DNA from: an uncultured Bacteroidales bacterium | GTDB taxonomy: Bacteria > Bacteroidota > Bacteroidia > Bacteroidales > UBA932 | Direction: 5' to 3' | DNA: 64,000 bases | Assembly: GCA_900541925.1 (NCBI GenBank) | Contig: UQMB01000001.1 | Coordinates: 186,001-250,000 of the forward strand | In this document: one piece after another, positions 55,243-63,736 of the stretch | Layout: every line of letters begins with the position of its first letter | Position numbering within the stretch: position 1 is the first letter of the stretch | Notes under the pieces: model-generated | What the model saw: the letters and a program-made list of their open reading frames with translations, nothing else | The model's database searches: none | Told to the model about the DNA's origin: nothing | Translations under genes and position numbers: made by a program

Positions 55243-56391
55243 TTAGAGATTGTATCGGAGGGTTATCAACTGCTGGCAGCCGCTGAAAGAGAGATTGTTG
55301 AAGTGGAATACGGCGGAGAATTTCAGCTGGAGGCTGCGCCCGAGCTGTGGGGCGTAGAATACTTCCAGACGGTCATAGCTCCCTGCCGTGCCGCCTCCGC
55401 CGGGGCGCATGCGGAAGAAGTGGTCGTTGAAGTAGAGCCGCTCCCCGTAAGCTTCTCCGGCAGTGTCGCAACTGTCGTAGAGAGTCATCAGATCCTTGCC
55501 ATAATATAGGGAGTTGGCTGCACCGAAGCCGCTGCGTGAGAGGAGGAGGGACACTTCTCCAAGTCCCGGGGCCGCGAAGTCTGACGAGACCTCCCTGTCT
55601 CTCTGCAGGGACTGGAGGTAGCCTGCACGGATGGTGAATTCGTGGAATATGCCGCCGAGGCTCCCGAGATCCAGTTCGGCATAGGCCTCTCCAAGGAAAT
55701 TGTCGGCGACCCCGGGCGCTTCGGCCGAATTGGCGAGGTGCATCATGTATGCGCTGTATCCGAGCCTGAGACGGCGCCAGGGGGAGATGTGCCCGGAAGA
55801 GAAGAGCATGAACTGCTCCTTGACGGAAGGGGAGGCCCCGTGCATCCCGATCCAGTCGCATCCGAGCTCGATATGTCCGTGTGCGCGCTCGTAACTCATC
55901 AACATCCCTTCCATATATGGGTGGTACCACATGTACTTCTCGGAAAAGAAGGCCGTACTCCAGCGCTCCCGGCTCATGCTGCGCGGGAAGATGCCGGCCG
56001 TGAGGGAGAATGCGCCATCATCGAAACGGCGCTCGAGCCCGTAATAAAAAAACGCTTCCCGGAAAAGCGCGGTTCCGTCGGCGCGTATGTCCCCGAAGTC
56101 CTTGAAGAAGTCGGCCCCGGCCATCAGCGTGTGCTTGGAATTGTATGTCCCTTTGACGAAGCCGACGGACGGGGCGAGCCTGGCGCCGAAGATGGTGCCG
56201 GAGGGGGCGAAAGTCTCATCTCCGTATTCGCGGTTGTCGAAATTCATCCCGAACTCGACGCTATAGACAAATTGCGGCCTGTATGCCTCTGCGTGTGCGC
56301 GAGTTGTGTAATTTCTTGACATCATGGACGTTGAGCCGGAGGCTAAGCCGAGGCAGAGCAGGGCGATCCTGAGATATGGGGACTTGTTCAT
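55243..56391 (-). CDS. Uncharacterised outer-membrane beta-barrel-like protein
   Basis: ATG 56391 gives a signal peptide (ALLCLGLASGSTS); a longer start 18 codons upstream adds a charged N terminus and is less likely. The 382-residue mature protein alternates short beta segments with Tyr/Phe girdles (FVYSVEFGMNFDNREYG; KHTLMAGADFFKDFGD) and ends in YNL, fitting an outer-membrane barrel. Family not recognised; cargo unknown. Its upstream region abuts the leader of glutamine synthetase in divergent direction. Confidence 0.7.
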   Translation of the reverse strand: MNKSPYLRIALLCLGLASGSTSMMSRNYTTRAHAEAYRPQFVYSVEFGMNFDNREYGDETFAPSGTIFGARLAPSVGFVKGTYNSKHTLMAGADFFKDFGDIRADGTALFREAFFYYGLERRFDDGAFSLTAGIFPRSMSRERWSTAFFSEKYMWYHPYMEGMLMSYERAHGHIELGCDWIGMHGASPSVKEQFMLFSSGHISPWRRLRLGYSAYMMHLANSAEAPGVADNFLGEAYAELDLGSLGGIFHEFTIRAGYLQSLQRDREVSSDFAAPGLGEVSLLLSRSGFGAANSLYYGKDLMTLYDSCDTAGEAYGERLYFNDHFFRMRPGGGGTAGSYDRLEVFYAPQLGRSLQLKFSAVFHFNNLSFSGCQQLITLRYNL

Positions 56392-56433
56392 TCGGGACGG
56401 GTGTTTTCTTCTGCCGAAAATGCGAAAATTTTC

Positions 56434-56463
56434 TTGCCTTTCCAAAAATAATATGTAAATTGC
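56434..56463 (+). promoter_or_regulatory. Promoter of the glutamine synthetase leader
   Basis: CTTG (56433-56436), 19 bases and TAAATTGC (56456-56463) approximate the phylum consensus at exact spacing. Transcription would start near 56468-56470, about 20 bases before the leader ORF. Confidence 0.5.
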
Positions 56464-56488
56464 GCCCCGAAATCAAAACGAAACAACA

Positions 56489-56590
56489 GTGCTTTACTCT
56501 ACACCATTGAATGCGCAGCAGCAGTTCCAGCAGCAGGGCCAGCGTCAGCAGGTTCTGAGCTTTTTCGTGTTTGCCGTTGCCCGGATGTAG
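56489..56590 (+). CDS. Glutamine-rich leader peptide of the glutamine synthetase III attenuator
   Basis: This 33-codon ORF (GTG start; an in-frame TTG lies at 56507) reads MLYSTPLNAQQQFQQQGQRQ and so on to VARM-stop. Nine of codons 10-21 are Gln, all CAG. It lies between a promoter-like sequence and an intrinsic terminator, directly ahead of glutamine synthetase. Its stop codon (56588-56590) follows GCCCGG (56579-56584), which is complementary to the terminator 5' arm CCGGGC (56639-56644). A ribosome waiting for glutaminyl-tRNA would leave GCCCGG free to block the terminator. The weak point is the non-ATG start; another frame has ATG but encodes a Ser-rich 15-mer. Confidence 0.65.
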   Translation: MLYSTPLNAQQQFQQQGQRQQVLSFFVFAVARM

Positions 56591-56644
56591 GTAAACGAAA
56601 GAGATAGTTTTAATAGAAACGATTATGGTTTAAGAGAGCCGGGC
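56579..56644 (+). promoter_or_regulatory. Predicted antiterminator pairing
   Basis: GCCCGG (56579-56584) and CCGGGC (56639-56644) can form six consecutive G-C pairs. This pairing excludes the terminator because it uses the same 5' arm. Confidence 0.55.
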
Positions 56645-56673
56645 CTTTTTGGGGGTCCGGCTTTCGCTTTTTT
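56634..56673 (+). terminator. Intrinsic terminator (attenuator) before glutamine synthetase III
   Basis: GAGAGCCGGGCC (56634-56645), loop TTTTTGGG, and GGTCCGGCTTTC (56654-56665) form a 12-bp stem with two G-T pairs, followed by six T residues (56668-56673). It lies 33 bases before the start codon, so it must be bypassed for expression. Confidence 0.85.
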
Positions 56674-56706
56674 GAGAAGAAAACTTAGTTATAACCTTAT
56701 AGTATT

Positions 56707-58887
56707 ATGAGTATTGACAGAACAGATCTGGTAAAAGAGTCCTTCGAGAAGAAGGCTGTACCGGTGGAAGTGCCTGCCGGCAGGACCTCTGATTATTACG
56801 GGGAACTCGTCTTCGACAGGGCAAAGATGTGCAAGTACCTCGATGCCGACACGCTCAAGGCTCTCCTTGAATGCATCGACAAGGGCGTAGCCCTCGACCG
56901 CAAGACGGCTGACGGAGTCGCCAGGGGCATGAAGGAATGGGCCATGGCCCACAATGTCACCCATGTTACGCACTGGTTCCAGCCGCTCACTGAGGGTACG
57001 GCAGAGAAGCACGACTCGCTCATCGACTACGACGGCAAGGGCGGCGTCATCGAGACCTTCGACGGCAAGTCTCTCGCCCAGCAGGAGCCTGACGCTTCCT
57101 CTTTCCCGAGCGGAGGCATACGCGCCACTTTCGAGGCCCGTGGCTACACGGCCTGGGACCCTACATCTCCGGTATTCATCCAGGGCGACACCCTCTGCAT
57201 CCCTACAGTTTTCATTTCCTATACGGGGGAGGCTCTGGACTATAAGACTCCGCTCAAAAAGGCACTTAAAGCCGTTTCTGACGCTGCCGTGCCTGTGTGC
57301 AGGCTCTTCGACCCGTCTGTCAACAAAGTCTATTCATATCTCGGCTGGGAGCAGGAATACTTCCTGGTGGATGAGTCACTCTATTCGGCCCGTCCTGACC
57401 TGATGATCACCGGCCGCACCCTGATGGGACACAATTCATCCAAGAACCAGCAGCTCGACGACCACTACTTCGGGGCGATTCCTTCCCGCGTGGCCGCGTT
57501 CATGAGAGATCTGGAAATCGAGGGGCACAGGCTCGGCATTCCTCTCAAGACCAGGCACAACGAGGTGGCTCCTAACCAGTTCGAACTCGCCCCGATATTC
57601 GGGGAGACCAACCTCGCCAACGACCAGAACCAGATAGTGATGAACCTGATGAACAAGCTCGCCCGCAAACACGGCTTCGTGGTTCTCTTCCACGAGAAGC
57701 CGTTTGACGGGGTCAACGGTTCCGGCAAGCACAACAACTGGTCGCTCGGCACCGACACGGGCACCCTCCTCTTCGCCCCTGGCAAGGACGCCACCGGCAA
57801 CCTCCAGTTCATCACGTTCTTCGTCAACACCTTGGCCGCAGTGCAGAGGCACAATGCCCTGCTGAAAGCGTCAATCGCCACCGCGACCAACGCCCATCGT
57901 CTCGGTGCCAACGAGGCGCCACCCGCAATCGTCTCAGCCTTCCTCGGCAAGACCATGACCGATGTGCTTCACAAACTGCTTGAAGTGCCTTCCGACACCC
58001 CGATCGAGATTGCCGGCAAGAAGGGCAAGAGCGTAGGTCTCGTGGAGATTCCGGAGATATTCCTTGACAACACCGACCGCAACCGCACATCACCGTTCGC
58101 GTTTACCGGCAACCGCTTCGAGTTCAGGGCCGTAGGTTCATCAGCCAACTGCGCCGGCGCCATGACCACGCTCAATGCGGCCGTGGCCGAGCAGCTCACC
58201 ATCTTCAAGGCTGACGTCGACAAGGAGTTAGCCAAGGGCAAGAGTGTCAACGTGGCCGTGATGGATACCCTCAAGCCGATCATCGCCTCTGTGCTCGATG
58301 TCGTCTGCTTCGACGGCAACGGCTACACCGAGGAGTGGAAGGCCGAGGCGGTAAGGCGAGGCCTGGATGTCGAGACCAGCGTGCCAGAGATGTTCAAGGT
58401 GTTCACCCGTCCGGACTCCGTCAAGATGTTCACTTCAACCGGCGTGTACACGGAGAAGGAACTCGCCGCGCGCAACGAGGTGAAGTGGGAGACATATTCA
58501 AAGAAGGTGCAGATCGAGTCGCGCGTGCTTGTCAGGGTGGCCATCAACCACATCATCCCGGCCGTGCTTGAATACAAGTCCCGTCTGCTTAAAGAGGTCG
58601 CCTTGTGCAAGGAGGTCTTCGGCGGCACTGACAACTGCGCCACCGAGCTTGAGCTGATCGCCAAGATTTCCGGCTATGTGGAAGACATACGCCTGAAGGC
58701 GGCCGCCATGAAGGATGCGCGCAAGGCTGCGAACGCCATCACCGACGAGTACGAGAAGGCCGTGGCCTATCACGAGATCGCCGAGGCTCTCTATGACCTG
58801 CGCAAGCCTATCGACAAGCTCGAGGAGATCGTCGACAACCGCACCTGGCCTCTTCCTAAGTACCGTGAACTGCTGTTCATCAGCTAG
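56707..58887 (+). CDS. glnN: Glutamine synthetase type III
   Basis: This 726-residue enzyme is the large GSIII form first known from Bacteroides fragilis (about 729 residues). It makes glutamine from glutamate, ammonia and ATP. Visible family segments include HVTHWFQPLTEGTAEKHDS, YLGWEQEYFLVDE, KTRHNEVAPNQFELAPIFGE, HEKPFDGVNGSGKHNNWSLG (ATP and metal site) and NRFEFRAVGSSANCAG. The helical C terminus is GSIII-specific. An attenuator-like leader precedes it. The stop shares CTAG with the convergent thiL stop. Confidence 0.97.
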   Translation: MSIDRTDLVKESFEKKAVPVEVPAGRTSDYYGELVFDRAKMCKYLDADTLKALLECIDKGVALDRKTADGVARGMKEWAMAHNVTHVTHWFQPLTEGTAEKHDSLIDYDGKGGVIETFDGKSLAQQEPDASSFPSGGIRATFEARGYTAWDPTSPVFIQGDTLCIPTVFISYTGEALDYKTPLKKALKAVSDAAVPVCRLFDPSVNKVYSYLGWEQEYFLVDESLYSARPDLMITGRTLMGHNSSKNQQLDDHYFGAIPSRVAAFMRDLEIEGHRLGIPLKTRHNEVAPNQFELAPIFGETNLANDQNQIVMNLMNKLARKHGFVVLFHEKPFDGVNGSGKHNNWSLGTDTGTLLFAPGKDATGNLQFITFFVNTLAAVQRHNALLKASIATATNAHRLGANEAPPAIVSAFLGKTMTDVLHKLLEVPSDTPIEIAGKKGKSVGLVEIPEIFLDNTDRNRTSPFAFTGNRFEFRAVGSSANCAGAMTTLNAAVAEQLTIFKADVDKELAKGKSVNVAVMDTLKPIIASVLDVVCFDGNGYTEEWKAEAVRRGLDVETSVPEMFKVFTRPDSVKMFTSTGVYTEKELAARNEVKWETYSKKVQIESRVLVRVAINHIIPAVLEYKSRLLKEVALCKEVFGGTDNCATELELIAKISGYVEDIRLKAAAMKDARKAANAITDEYEKAVAYHEIAEALYDLRKPIDKLEEIVDNRTWPLPKYRELLFIS

Positions 58888-59885
58888 AAGTGCCTGAATC
58901 CAAGGTAGTCGCGGTCTGAACCGACCCACTCCAGATTTTCTCCGGAAGTGATGCGCCCGATGATGTGATGTTCCACATCCAGTCCGGCCTGAGCTTCCGG
59001 AGTTATTGTAAACAGGAGTTCGTAGTCTTCTCCGCCGCAGGTGGCGAGTTCTACCGGATCCCAGCCGTGGCTGGCGCAGACCCTCTTGAGTTCTCCGGAA
59101 AGGGGGAGGGCGTTCACATCTATCTCGGCACCCTTGTGCGAGGCTTTGAGGATGTGGCGGATGTCGGATCCGATACCGTCGGAGATGTCCATCATGGCGT
59201 GGACGCCCGGAGTGGCGGCAAGCTTCAGGCCCGCCTCGACCCGCGGCACAGGCTGGTAATGCTTCCCGATCAGGTGTTCAGCGTCGGTGTCGCGCTTCTT
59301 CTTCTCGAGTATGATTCTGAGCCCCGCCGCCGAGTCTCCGAGATTGCCGGTGACGCAGACAAGATCGCCCTCGCGTGCCATGTCGCGGCACCGCTGCCTG
59401 CCTTGAGGACATTCTCCGAGTACGGTGACGCAGATGCACAGTCCACCGGGGGAGGATGTCGTGTCACCGCCGAGAAGAGGACAGCTGAACTTCAGCGAAA
59501 GGTCGCGGTAGCCGCGGACGAACTCCTTCATCCAGGAGTTGTCAATCTTGTCCGGGATTGCCAGGGCGAGGAATGTCGCCGTCGGGGTTCCTCCCATGGC
59601 CGCGATGTCGCTGATGTTGACGGCGGCGGATTTCCAGCCGAGGCGGTACGGGCTGATGTCGTCCAGCAGGAAGTGGCTGCCTTCGACCAGCATGTCGGTG
59701 CTGACGAGAGTGGCAATGCCGTCTCTCTGGGGGATGACGGCGCAGTCGTCTCCTATGCCCCTTGTAGCCGGGTTGCTGTCTATGATGCTGTTTCCGCTTT
59801 CCGGTTCCGAGCCGTGCTCCCCGTCCCTGAAAGCGTCCCTGATCTCTCCAATCAGTCCGAATTCTCCTATGTTCTTGAGGGACAT
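58884..59885 (-). CDS. thiL: Thiamine-monophosphate kinase
   Basis: ATG 59885 is used because MSLKNIGEFGLIGEIRD is the family N terminus; a 70-residue longer frame is low in plausibility. The 333-residue enzyme phosphorylates thiamine phosphate to thiamine diphosphate. Motifs: GIGDDCAVI, STDMLVEGSHFLLD, AVNISDIAAMGG, LLGGDTTSS, VTGNLGDSAAGL and MDISDGIGSD. It lies apart from other thiamine genes. The spacer 59886-60054 shows nothing recognisable. Confidence 0.95.
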   Translation of the reverse strand: MSLKNIGEFGLIGEIRDAFRDGEHGSEPESGNSIIDSNPATRGIGDDCAVIPQRDGIATLVSTDMLVEGSHFLLDDISPYRLGWKSAAVNISDIAAMGGTPTATFLALAIPDKIDNSWMKEFVRGYRDLSLKFSCPLLGGDTTSSPGGLCICVTVLGECPQGRQRCRDMAREGDLVCVTGNLGDSAAGLRIILEKKKRDTDAEHLIGKHYQPVPRVEAGLKLAATPGVHAMMDISDGIGSDIRHILKASHKGAEIDVNALPLSGELKRVCASHGWDPVELATCGGEDYELLFTITPEAQAGLDVEHHIIGRITSGENLEWVGSDRDYLGFRHF

Positions 59886-60054
59886 GTCTTGTGTTTTAGA
59901 CCATAAAGATACCTTTTCTCCGGCTCTCCTGCAAGCGTCCGCCTTGGTCGGTGGGCGCCTTACGATACAAGCCCCGGGGCGGATGGGAGTTGTGAGGTGC
60001 TTTTGTCGGCATCTGTCCATCGGCCCCGGGGCGTCGTATGCAGAGGCGGCGACG

Positions 60055-60501
60055 CTATTCCGCCAGGTTGCCGCATTTGTCGAGCGGCAGCTCAAACCAG
60101 TCGGAGCAGACCTGATACTCGTACGGGATGTAACGATAGCATTGCACGAAAACCTTGTTCTTGGCTTTGGAGCAGAAGATGTCCACCCTCAGCCCCTCCT
60201 CAGTGCCGCTCTCCGTCCAATCTATGGATGAAGGGTCGGTCTTGAGGGCGTTCAGGACCTCTTCCTGACGCTTGGCCGGGTAGTATTTGGTCTTCAGTTT
60301 ATAGCAGATGCCGGTCTCGGTGTCCTTACGGCAGGACTTGAGCATGCAGAAGAGGACTATACCGAGGATTATGGCGCAGCAGCCGAGGATGTTGACCCCG
60401 ACGGGAGTCTTGAAAAGCACGCAGGCGAAGCCGGCGATGACGAGTGCAAGTGAAATGATGGTGTCTTTCGCACTGCGGGTGCGGGAAAATTCTTTGTTCA
60501 T
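60055..60501 (-). CDS. Small membrane protein of unknown function
   Basis: ATG 60501 is used; a 41-codon extension runs through a structured element and is rejected. The 148-residue protein has two adjacent membrane segments (about 15-33 and 36-53, IISLALVIAGFACVLF and VNILGCCAIILGIVLFCML) and a charged C-terminal cytoplasmic domain with two or three Cys. No family was recognised. It follows a small secreted protein gene across element B. Confidence 0.6.
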   Translation of the reverse strand: MNKEFSRTRSAKDTIISLALVIAGFACVLFKTPVGVNILGCCAIILGIVLFCMLKSCRKDTETGICYKLKTKYYPAKRQEEVLNALKTDPSSIDWTESGTEEGLRVDIFCSKAKNKVFVQCYRYIPYEYQVCSDWFELPLDKCGNLAE

Positions 60502-60505
60502 GATT

Positions 60506-60634
60506 GTAATTGTCTGATTGTCGATTGAGAGGGCGGATACTGACCTCCTGTCCTGGACGGACCCGGGACACGGTGGTGAAGGCCGCTCTGCCCGGGCGGT
60601 CTTCGGCTTAGCGGTGTACGACAATCAGAGCCGG
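60506..60634 (-). repeat. Structured intercistronic element B
   Basis: CTGATTGTCG (60514-60523) and CGACAATCAG (60619-60628) form a 10-bp stem. It encloses GGCCGC (60581-60586) paired with GCGGTC (60596-60601). Both ends match element A at 20988-21077 (GTAATTGTCTGATT, and AATCAGA..GCCGG). As there, it stretches from the stop of a small secreted protein gene to four bases before the next start codon. Confidence 0.7.
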
Positions 60635-61023
60635 AATTTTCTCAGCAGGATGAAGTGCGAGGCGCTGGACAGCGTCCCCGAGATGAAACTGCTCTGCTCC
60701 TGGACGAAGCCGACAGGGTTTGACAGATTGACAAGGCTTCTGGCCTTTATGAACACCTTGGCGCTTCCGGCAGTGCGGCGAGTCCCTCCGCTGCGGAGAC
60801 GTGCGGAGGAGGAGAAATGCTCAGGGACGGTGTACTCATAGCCCTGGGCGCACAGGTAAAGGTCCTGTATCCTGGTGTCAGCGGTCGCCGGGCTCTCTTT
60901 CTGGGTGATTTCTCCCGTCCCGGCGATGACCGGTACAGTCGCGGCTCCGGATGAAGGCAGCGCGTTCTCGCGGCATACCAGCATCAGGGTGAAGACAAGG
61001 AGTATCTTGAGCCACCGTTTCAT
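60625..61023 (-). CDS. Small secreted protein of unknown function
   Basis: This 132-residue protein has an N-terminal signal segment (LKILLVFTLMLVCREN). The rest (IQDLYLCAQGYEYTVPEHF, SSARLRSGGTRRTAG) has no recognised family. It is the upstream partner of the membrane protein at 60055, and its stop lies inside element B. Its start is 20 bases after the uvrA-like stop on the same strand, so it may be in an operon with it. Confidence 0.55.
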   Translation of the reverse strand: MKRWLKILLVFTLMLVCRENALPSSGAATVPVIAGTGEITQKESPATADTRIQDLYLCAQGYEYTVPEHFSSSARLRSGGTRRTAGSAKVFIKARSLVNLSNPVGFVQEQSSFISGTLSSASHFILLRKFRL

Positions 61024-61043
61024 CTCGGCAAATATAGCAATTT

Positions 61044-63527
61044 CTATAGAAATCTACCCGTAATGCTGTGCGGGTCGGCACTTATTTCGCGAGGCGATCC
61101 CTGCGCCACGATTCTTCCGCCCTCTGAGCCGCCGCCCGGTCCCATGTCGATGATGAAGTCGGCGCTGCGGATCACATCGAGGTCGTGCTCTATCACTATG
61201 ACCGTGGCCCCGTGGCCGATGAGGCCTCTGAATACTTCCAGCAGCGTCTGCACGTCGGAAGGATGGAGCCCGATGGTAGGCTCGTCGAACACGAATACGG
61301 AGTCCTGCTGGCCGCGCCCCATCTCGCTGGCGAGTTTCAGCCTCTGCGCCTCGCCGCCTGAGAGGCTTGGCGTCTGCTCCCCGAGTGTGAGGTATCCCAG
61401 CCCCAGGTCTCGGAGGACGCGGAGCCGCTGGCTTACCGTCCGCAAGTCGCCGCAGGCGTTGAGCGCGGAGTTGACATCCATGTCCATGAGTTCCGGCAGG
61501 GAATGGAATTCGCCGGCGGAGTTCTCGCGTCTGATGCTTTCCGCTGCGCGGCAGTATCTGGACCCGCGGCAGTCCGGGCAGCTTATTTCGACATCCGGGA
61601 GGAACTGCACATCCAGGCTTATGACCCCGGTGCCGTCACAGGTGGGGCATCGCAGTTTGCCGGTGTTGTAGGAGAAGTCTCCATCCTTGTAGCCGTGCTT
61701 TTTCGCGTCGGGCGTCTTGGCGAAGACTTTCCTCAGTTCATCGTGGACATTGGCATATGTCGCCACGGTGGAACGCACGTTGATTCCGATAGGGGAGGCG
61801 TCTATGAGTTTGACCTGCCCGATGCCGCCGGCCTCGATGCCCTTGACGTGAGCGGGCAGACTGGCTCCGGAGATTCTGGCCTGCAGGGCCGGGATGAGGC
61901 TCTCGAGCACCATGGTGGTCTTGCCGGATCCGGAAACACCTGTCACCACGGTAAGGCGCCCTTTCGGGATTCTCACTTCAAGGGGCTGCACGGTGTGTAT
62001 GCGACCTGTTGACATCGTAATTGCACCGTATTTGAAGATCTCTTCGACGCTGGCGTGGCTCGGTTCCGTCCTGTCCTTGCCGGCGAGGTACGGCCCGATT
62101 ATGGAGACCGAGTTGCGCTCCATGTCAGCCACCGTCCCCTGCGCTATCACTTCTCCTCCCTGCGAGCCGGCGCCCGGCCCCATCTCTATCATCCAGTCGG
62201 ATTTGGACAGGATTTGCGTGTCGTGGTCCACGAGCACCACGGAGTTGCCGTCCGCAATCAGGTCGTCCATCACGCCGCAAAGGCCTTCGAGGTTGGCGGG
62301 ATGCAGTCCGATGGACGGCTCGTCGAGCACATAGAGCACTCCGCTTGTCCGGTTGCGCACGGCCCTGGACAGCTGCATCCTCTGCCTCTCGCCGGTGGAG
62401 AGGGTGTCGGCGGAGCGGTCAAGGGTCAGGTAGCCTATGCCCAGGTCGAGCAGGCGTCTGGCGGTGTCGAGGAAAGAGGCGCAGATGCTTTCGGCCATGG
62501 GTCTCATCTCTTCCGGAAGCGAGGCCGGCACGCCTTTGACCCATTCCACAATCTCGGTAAGCGTCATCGTGCAGGCCTCGGCCAGGGATATTCCCCTGAG
62601 CCTTGGCGCCCTGGCCGCGTCGGAAAGCCTTGTGCCTCCGCAGTCCGGGCAGACATCGAGCCTCAGGAACTTCTCGACCCTCTTCATCCCCTTTTCGTCC
62701 TTGACCTTCGACAACGCGTTCTCGACAGTGTATGTGGCGTTGAAGAAGGTGAAATCCAGTTCGGCCGCGTCATTGGAGTTCTTGGCCTTGTAGAGAATGT
62801 GCTTTTTCTCGGCCGGACCGTGGAGGACTATGTCTTTTTCCTTGTCGGTCAAGTCTTTGTAGGGGATGTCTGTCCTTACGCCCATCGCGCGGCAGACATC
62901 TTTCATCAGCGACCACATCAGCGTGTTCCATGGCGCGACCGCTCCTTCATCTATCGTAAGGTTCTCGTCCGGGATGAGGGTGGATTCGTCAACTGTACGG
63001 ATGGTGCCGGTGCCGTCGCAAGTCCGGCACGCTCCCTGGCTGTTGAACGCCAGGTCTTCGGCTCCCGGCGGGTAGAAATGCTCTCCGCACACTGGGCAGA
63101 CGAGGTCCTTTCCTGCGGCGACCCGCAGTGAGGGCTCCATATAATGCCCGTTGGGGCAGCGGTGGCTCGCGAGCCTGGAGAACATCAGCCTGAGGCTGTT
63201 GAGCAGTTCCGTGCCCGTGCCGAAAGTGCTCCTGATTCCCGGGATGCCCGGCCTCTGGTGCATGGCGAGGGCGGCCGGAACATACAGGACTTCATCCACA
63301 TCTGCTTTCGCGGCCTGTGTCATTCTCCTTCTCGTGTAGGTCGAGAGGGACTCAAGATAACGCCTTGAGCCTTCGGCATATAACACCCCGAGCGAAAGCG
63401 AGGATTTGCCGGAGCCCGACACCCCGGCTATGCCGACGATCTTCCCGAGGGGGATGTCGACATCAATGTTCTTGAGATTGTGGACCCGCGCTCCACGGAT
63501 CAGTATCTTGTCCGGTTTCTTTTCCAT
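61044..63527 (-). CDS. UvrA-like ATPase, short class (UvrA2-type)
   Basis: This 827-residue protein has the twin ABC modules of UvrA: Walker A GVSGSGKSSL (about residue 34) and GVSGSGKTTM (about 540), signatures LSTGERQRMQLSRAVRN and LSGGEAQRLKLASEMG, and zinc modules CPVCGEHFY and CPTCDGTG..CPDCRGS. Canonical UvrA is about 940 residues; the shortening between Walker A1 and the first zinc region fits UvrA2, which lacks the UvrB-binding insertion and is linked to drug resistance or damage tolerance. It probably does not replace UvrA in standard repair. Confidence 0.88.
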   Translation of the reverse strand: MEKKPDKILIRGARVHNLKNIDVDIPLGKIVGIAGVSGSGKSSLSLGVLYAEGSRRYLESLSTYTRRRMTQAAKADVDEVLYVPAALAMHQRPGIPGIRSTFGTGTELLNSLRLMFSRLASHRCPNGHYMEPSLRVAAGKDLVCPVCGEHFYPPGAEDLAFNSQGACRTCDGTGTIRTVDESTLIPDENLTIDEGAVAPWNTLMWSLMKDVCRAMGVRTDIPYKDLTDKEKDIVLHGPAEKKHILYKAKNSNDAAELDFTFFNATYTVENALSKVKDEKGMKRVEKFLRLDVCPDCGGTRLSDAARAPRLRGISLAEACTMTLTEIVEWVKGVPASLPEEMRPMAESICASFLDTARRLLDLGIGYLTLDRSADTLSTGERQRMQLSRAVRNRTSGVLYVLDEPSIGLHPANLEGLCGVMDDLIADGNSVVLVDHDTQILSKSDWMIEMGPGAGSQGGEVIAQGTVADMERNSVSIIGPYLAGKDRTEPSHASVEEIFKYGAITMSTGRIHTVQPLEVRIPKGRLTVVTGVSGSGKTTMVLESLIPALQARISGASLPAHVKGIEAGGIGQVKLIDASPIGINVRSTVATYANVHDELRKVFAKTPDAKKHGYKDGDFSYNTGKLRCPTCDGTGVISLDVQFLPDVEISCPDCRGSRYCRAAESIRRENSAGEFHSLPELMDMDVNSALNACGDLRTVSQRLRVLRDLGLGYLTLGEQTPSLSGGEAQRLKLASEMGRGQQDSVFVFDEPTIGLHPSDVQTLLEVFRGLIGHGATVIVIEHDLDVIRSADFIIDMGPGGGSEGGRIVAQGSPREISADPHSITGRFL

Positions 63528-63537
63528 GATCAGGCTG

Positions 63538-63545
63538 CGAATTTA
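63538..63545 (-). promoter_or_regulatory. Probable -7 element of the UvrA-like gene
   Basis: TAAATTCG on the minus strand ends ten bases before the start codon, leaving only a few bases of leader. Confidence 0.4.
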
Positions 63546-63560
63546 CGAAATTGTCTGCTA

Positions 63561-63723
63561 AGTAAACGGCAAAAAATAAGTTGCCGCAGATTCGGCAAAG
63601 ATTTTTGAGGATAGATTTCTTTTTGAAGAAGGAGTGTGCCGGTGGCACATGACTGATGAAAAAAGGAATATTGACCAAAAAGATTGCCTAAGATGATGCA
63701 ATTTATTTTTTAACGATTACTAA
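63561..63723 (+). repeat. Split copy of the nadE upstream element
   Basis: Bases 63561-63598 match 45902-45865 (minus) with two changes, and 63703-63723 match 45863-45843 (minus) exactly. The two blocks are contiguous but for one base at nadE and are 104 bases apart here. Confidence 0.75.
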
Positions 63724-63736
63724 CTTTGCTGCCTGT

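Noticed and set aside
56511..56558. 15-codon Ser-rich ORF with ATG start in the glutamine synthetase leader
   Set aside because: Its stop is too far from the antiterminator segment, and serine has no link to the downstream gene; kept as an alternative only.
59886..60095. N-terminal extension of thiL
   Set aside because: Low-complexity Arg/Ala/Pro reading without conservation signs; the family start is at 59885.
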